Shown: one piece after another, positions 61,591 through 64,000 of the stretch
Layout: each line of letters starts with the position of its first letter
Numbering within the stretch: position 1 is the first letter of the stretch
NCBI RefSeq assembly: GCF_028890485.2
Contig: NZ_JARCHV010000002.1
Location: forward strand, 1,383,437-1,447,436
DNA: 64,000 bases
Direction: 5' to 3'
Origin: Planococcus sp. SK3692
GTDB taxonomy: Bacteria; Bacillota; Bacilli; Bacillales_A; Planococcaceae
Program-made: the position numbers and the translations under genes
The notes under the pieces: model-generated
What the model was told of the DNA's origin: nothing
Seen by the model: the letters and a program-made list of their open reading frames with translations, nothing else
Databases searched by the model: none

Positions 61591-61618
61591 AAAAAGCCGC
61601 ATCGTGAAGATGCAGCCA
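61591..61618 (-). terminator. Expression-platform terminator of the TPP riboswitch
   Basis: GGCTGCATC pairs with GATGCGGC (one mismatch) and is followed on the minus strand by T5. It lies between the aptamer and ykoF. Confidence 0.8.
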
Positions 61619-61654
61619 CTTTTCCATATTTCGTAGTCACGTCGGAAAGTCACC

Positions 61655-61742
61655 GCACTTCCTCACGCAGGTCCTAACCTGATCGAGTCATAAGGGATCG
61701 GAGCGAAAGCTCTCATCTCAGCAAAATATGCACCCCCAGTGC
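61655..61742 (-). promoter_or_regulatory. TPP riboswitch (THI box) upstream of ykoF
   Basis: On the minus strand the P1 arms GCACT (61742-61738) and AGTGC (61659-61655) enclose the THI-box core: GCTGAGATGAGAGC, then ATCCCTTATGACTCGATCAG, then GACCTGCGTGAGGAAG. CTGAGA, the C-C-C-T-T, the C-x-GATCAGGTTA and the G-C-G-T segments match the TPP aptamer. A terminator hairpin follows before ykoF, predicting transcription termination when TPP is high. A possible TTTACT-N17-TACACT promoter lies upstream. Confidence 0.87.
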
Positions 61743-61926
61743 AGAAAAACGATATGCGGTTTTAAGTGTCGGGTTTTCCCGATGGCTAAAGTGTAAGTCA
61801 AATACTTTTCCAAGTAAAGGGATTCTTTTTTCATCAAGAATGAGAAAATGATGGCTGAGGTGAATACTCCCTAAAAATTCGGGTAAACCTAAAGCAGACA
61901 AGCATTTGAGGAGGAATCCAATTATT

Positions 61927-62139
61927 ATGGCATCAACAAAAAAATTCCGCGTCGTTTATCATTTTGGCGCAGGCGTCGAAGCGGTAAGCACTGTGGAAGC
62001 CGATACCCCGAAACAAGCGGTCAGCGGTTTGGATGCGGATGATTTCCGTGAATTCAACGGCGACAACAATACGTATTATCAATTTAAAATGAACGAAGTC
62101 AAAATGGTCAGTGTCACTGAAGTCACAGACGGACAATGA
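61927..62139 (+). CDS. Conserved hypothetical protein, 70 residues
   Basis: A small soluble protein starting MASTKKFRVVYHFGAGVE with a central DADDFREFNGDNNTYYQF and a C-terminal beta strand ending VTEVTDGQ. GAGGAGG is 12 bases before the ATG at 61927, a little long; ATT at 61921 would have ideal spacing but is rarely used. I do not recognise the family. It is divergent from ykoF and ends at a bidirectional terminator. Confidence 0.72.
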   Translation: MASTKKFRVVYHFGAGVEAVSTVEADTPKQAVSGLDADDFREFNGDNNTYYQFKMNEVKMVSVTEVTDGQ

Positions 62140-62159
62140 ATGAACCATCAAGCACATTA

Positions 62160-62198
62160 AAAAAATCCCTTGCCAAACAGTGGCAAGGGATTTTTTCA
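62160..62198. terminator. Bidirectional terminator
   Basis: A 14-bp stem (AAAATCCCTTGCCA with TGGCAAGGGATTTT) with A and T tracts lies between the 70-residue gene and selO. Confidence 0.87.
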
Positions 62199-62199
62199 T

Positions 62200-63660
62200 T
62201 CAAGTTCCGCAATACGTTTGGTATGGAGGCGTTGAAGGCGGTGGCGGGGCCGTGTAAGGCTGCTGTGCTTCGGAATGGGCATATGGGTTTCTGAGGATCG
62301 CCAAAAGGTTTTCCATTACCTGATAATCGCCTTGCGCTGCCGCTTCTAATGCCGCTTCCACGCGGTGATTGCGCGGGATGACAGCCGGATTTCGGCTTTT
62401 CATTAATTCCAGCACGTCTTGTGCTGAGCGGTTTTCTAGCTGTTGACGGATTTTATAGCGGCTGTACCAAGTTTTAAAAGCCGTGTCTTCTGCCAGTGGA
62501 TGTTCTTCAACTATGTCAAAGGTCAAAGAACGGAATGTATTGGTATAATCCGCTTGTTTTTCCTGCATCAATTCCAGTAAGTCATCGATTAATTGTTCAT
62601 CTTCTGGCATTTCTCTAAACAAGCCAAGTTTCTCGCGCATTCCTGCCAAGAACAATTGTTTTTGTAAACTGACGTATTCCTCAAGCGCAGCCTGTAGAGA
62701 AGACAGTGCTTCTTCTTCAGGACGGTCATCCAAGAGCGGGAATAAGGACTCAGCAAAACGCGCTAAGTTCCATCCGCCGACGAGCGGCTGGTTACGATAA
62801 GCATAACGGCCGCCGGCATCGATCGAGCTGAAAACCGCCGATTCATCGTAACGGTCGAGAAAAGCGCAAGGGCCGTAATCGATCGTTTCACCACTGATTG
62901 CCATATTGTCCGTGTTCATGACGCCATGGACAAAACCGACGAGCTGCCATTTCGCAATAAGTGAAGCTTGCCGCTGAGCTGTCTGGCGAAATAAATCGAT
63001 ATAGCGGTCCGGGCCAGAAATTTCGGGGAAATGACGTTCGATCGTGTAATCCGCCAAAGCTTTCAAGTCTTCAGTCGACCGGTATTTTGCGGCGAATTGG
63101 AAAGTACCGACGCGGATATGGCTCGAAGCCACACGCGTTAAGATCGCCCCAGGCTCTGCCGAGTAGCGCTGAATCTTTTCACCTGTCAATGTAACTACAA
63201 GGCTGCGGCTTGTAGGGATGCCGAGCGCGTGCATGCTTTCGCTAATGATGTATTCCCGTAGCATAGGACCGATGGCTGCACGGCCGTCTCCACTTCTGGA
63301 AAAAGGCGTGATGCCGGCACCTTTCAATTGGATATCGAAAATCCGGCCATCCGGAGTGTGCTGTTCACCGATCAAAATGGCGCGGCCATCGCCAAGCATC
63401 GTAAATTGGCCGAATTGATGGCCGGCATAAGCCTGGGCGAGCGGGAAGCTGCCTTCAGGAAATTGATTGCCAGAAAACGTTTTCAGAGCTTCAGCGCTGT
63501 CTAGCCATTCGGAATCCAGGCCAAGTGATTTTGCCAATTCTCCATTTGCGATAACAAGTTCAGGTGATGCGACCGGGTTGGCTTCCATTGGGGCATACAA
63601 GGTTTTTGGCAGGCTTGCATAGCTATTGCGCAGTTTCCAGCCACTCTCTGTATGATTCAT
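62200..63660 (-). CDS. selO: SelO (YdiU) pseudokinase protein adenylyltransferase
   Basis: 486 residues from ATG 63660, 8 bases after AGGAGG. Sequence landmarks: [77 protein letters not shown] (the NTDN and DYGPC kinase-like active-site segments). SelO transfers AMP to Ser/Thr/Tyr of proteins and responds to redox state. The C terminus ends in Cys-Gly-Thr, matching the conserved penultimate cysteine (selenocysteine in eukaryotes). Confidence 0.94.
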   Translation of the reverse strand: MNHTESGWKLRNSYASLPKTLYAPMEANPVASPELVIANGELAKSLGLDSEWLDSAEALKTFSGNQFPEGSFPLAQAYAGHQFGQFTMLGDGRAILIGEQHTPDGRIFDIQLKGAGITPFSRSGDGRAAIGPMLREYIISESMHALGIPTSRSLVVTLTGEKIQRYSAEPGAILTRVASSHIRVGTFQFAAKYRSTEDLKALADYTIERHFPEISGPDRYIDLFRQTAQRQASLIAKWQLVGFVHGVMNTDNMAISGETIDYGPCAFLDRYDESAVFSSIDAGGRYAYRNQPLVGGWNLARFAESLFPLLDDRPEEEALSSLQAALEEYVSLQKQLFLAGMREKLGLFREMPEDEQLIDDLLELMQEKQADYTNTFRSLTFDIVEEHPLAEDTAFKTWYSRYKIRQQLENRSAQDVLELMKSRNPAVIPRNHRVEAALEAAAQGDYQVMENLLAILRNPYAHSEAQQPYTAPPPPSTPPYQTYCGT

Positions 63661-63761
63661 GCGAGCGCCTCCTATCATCGAATTTTGGTATGTCTTTCCT
63701 GTTATTATAGCCGCAATGAAATCCATGAAACAACCAAAGGGGGCTAGCTGTGCAAATAGAA

Positions 63762-63804
63762 AAGCTCGAGCCGTACACCCAGTCGAAGGTGAGGCTCAAG
63801 CTTG
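63762..63804 (-). terminator. Putative terminator of the citrate synthase gene
   Basis: On the minus strand AAGCTTGAGCC pairs with GGCTCGAGCTT across an inner stem, followed by a T-rich stretch, 12 bases after the stop codon. Confidence 0.65.
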
Positions 63805-63815
63805 TGCTAATCGAT

Positions 63816-64000
63816 TTAACGTTCTTCAACCGGCACATAAGTCTGCATGCCAGGCCCGATGTATTCCGCACGCGGGCGGATCAAGCGGTTGTTCGAGTAT
63901 TGCTCCAGGATGTGCGCGAGCCAGCCCGACGCACGGGAGACCGCGAAGATCGGCGTGAACAAGTCATGCTCGATGTTCAAGGAGTGGTAGACCGAAGCCG
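63816..64000 (-). CDS. Citrate synthase (or 2-methylcitrate synthase), C-terminal end
   Basis: The minus-strand frame is open to the window edge and encodes the last 60 residues: ASVYHSLNIEHDLFTPIFAVSRASGWLAHILEQYSNNRLIRPRAEYIGPGMQTYVPVEER. The sequence matches the family's FAVSRxxGW-AHILEQ-NRLIRPRxxY-GP ending, which includes active-site and CoA-adjacent residues. Whether it is the TCA enzyme CitZ or the methylcitrate enzyme PrpC/MmgD cannot be settled from this part. Confidence 0.88.
   Translation of the reverse strand, partial: ASVYHSLNIEHDLFTPIFAVSRASGWLAHILEQYSNNRLIRPRAEYIGPGMQTYVPVEER

Noticed and set aside
61564..61926. T-box or SAM riboswitch in the gap before ykoF
   Set aside because: No T-box GGTGGNACCGCG-like core or SAM motif; the TPP core and gene identity fit the THI box instead.
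63751..64000. GTG-started plus-strand open frame behind a good AAAGGGGG site
   Set aside because: After about 20 codons it is exactly antisense to the conserved citrate synthase end and is Arg-rich as expected of a shadow.
1..64000. CRISPR array, prophage, integrative element or toxin-antitoxin system
   Set aside because: No regularly spaced repeats, integrase, phage structural genes or recognisable toxin-antitoxin pair were found; gene content is chromosomal core.

Overview
The window comes from a low-to-mid GC Gram-positive bacterium of the Bacillales. It is most likely a member of the Planococcaceae (Planococcus/Planomicrobium group). This is inferred from strong AGGAGG-type ribosome binding sites, frequent TTG/GTG starts, lipoproteins with LAGC lipoboxes, and many genes whose closest relatives I recognise are Bacillus subtilis yp.., yo.. 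and yk.. genes, often in B. subtilis-like order. It is ordinary chromosomal core sequence. I see no phage, integrase, complete insertion sequence, CRISPR array, rRNA or tRNA.

Layout: 1-9.3 kb holds a DinG-like helicase end, an M32 carboxypeptidase, an SDR, the two-headed dynamin DynA, a rhodanese and a CBS/CorC membrane protein. 9.4-17.1 kb is mixed: a YtcJ-like amidohydrolase, two more reductases, an S66 peptidase, a GNAT, a secreted sugar dehydrogenase-like lipoprotein and several small membrane proteins. Between the GNAT and the lipoprotein sits a structured repeat flanked by 27-bp direct repeats. 17.2-25.9 kb carries the ypeP-ypdP pair behind a preQ1-I riboswitch, ypeQ, a cold-shock gene, ypgQ-yfmR-ypgR, a potassium channel, bacilliredoxin and YpiP. 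26-33.3 kb is a nucleotide/folate and oxidative-repair run: ypjP, thyA, folA, plsC, degV, ypmR, ypmS, msrA, msrB, yozE and deoD.

33.4-42.2 kb holds a CtpA-type protease, a CobW GTPase, a MATE transporter, then murG, dapF and a PAS-GGDEF diguanylate cyclase. 42.3-50.3 kb holds odhAB behind a cre-like site, a DedA protein and a MoxR/VWA pair. 50.4-55.4 kb carries xpaC-telA, the main cold-shock gene with a long structured leader, a second cold-shock-like gene, a DUF1232 protein and the ABC-F protein YkpA. 55.5-64 kb holds an MFS exporter, a second msrA, an LCP cell-wall ligase, an AI-2E family permease, a short Spo0M-like protein, ykoF behind a TPP riboswitch, selO and the end of a citrate synthase gene.

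The most interesting points are mostly non-coding or initiation-related. They are a yozE gene with no canonical start codon but a perfect ribosome binding site in front of AUA; a 20-bp perfect hairpin plus U-tract in the leader of the strong csp promoter; the 27-bp direct repeats at exactly 270-bp spacing around a GC-rich structured repeat; an orphan TPP-riboswitch ykoF; and two overlooked microproteins of 25 and 39 residues. I found no evidence of a wholly new multi-gene system.
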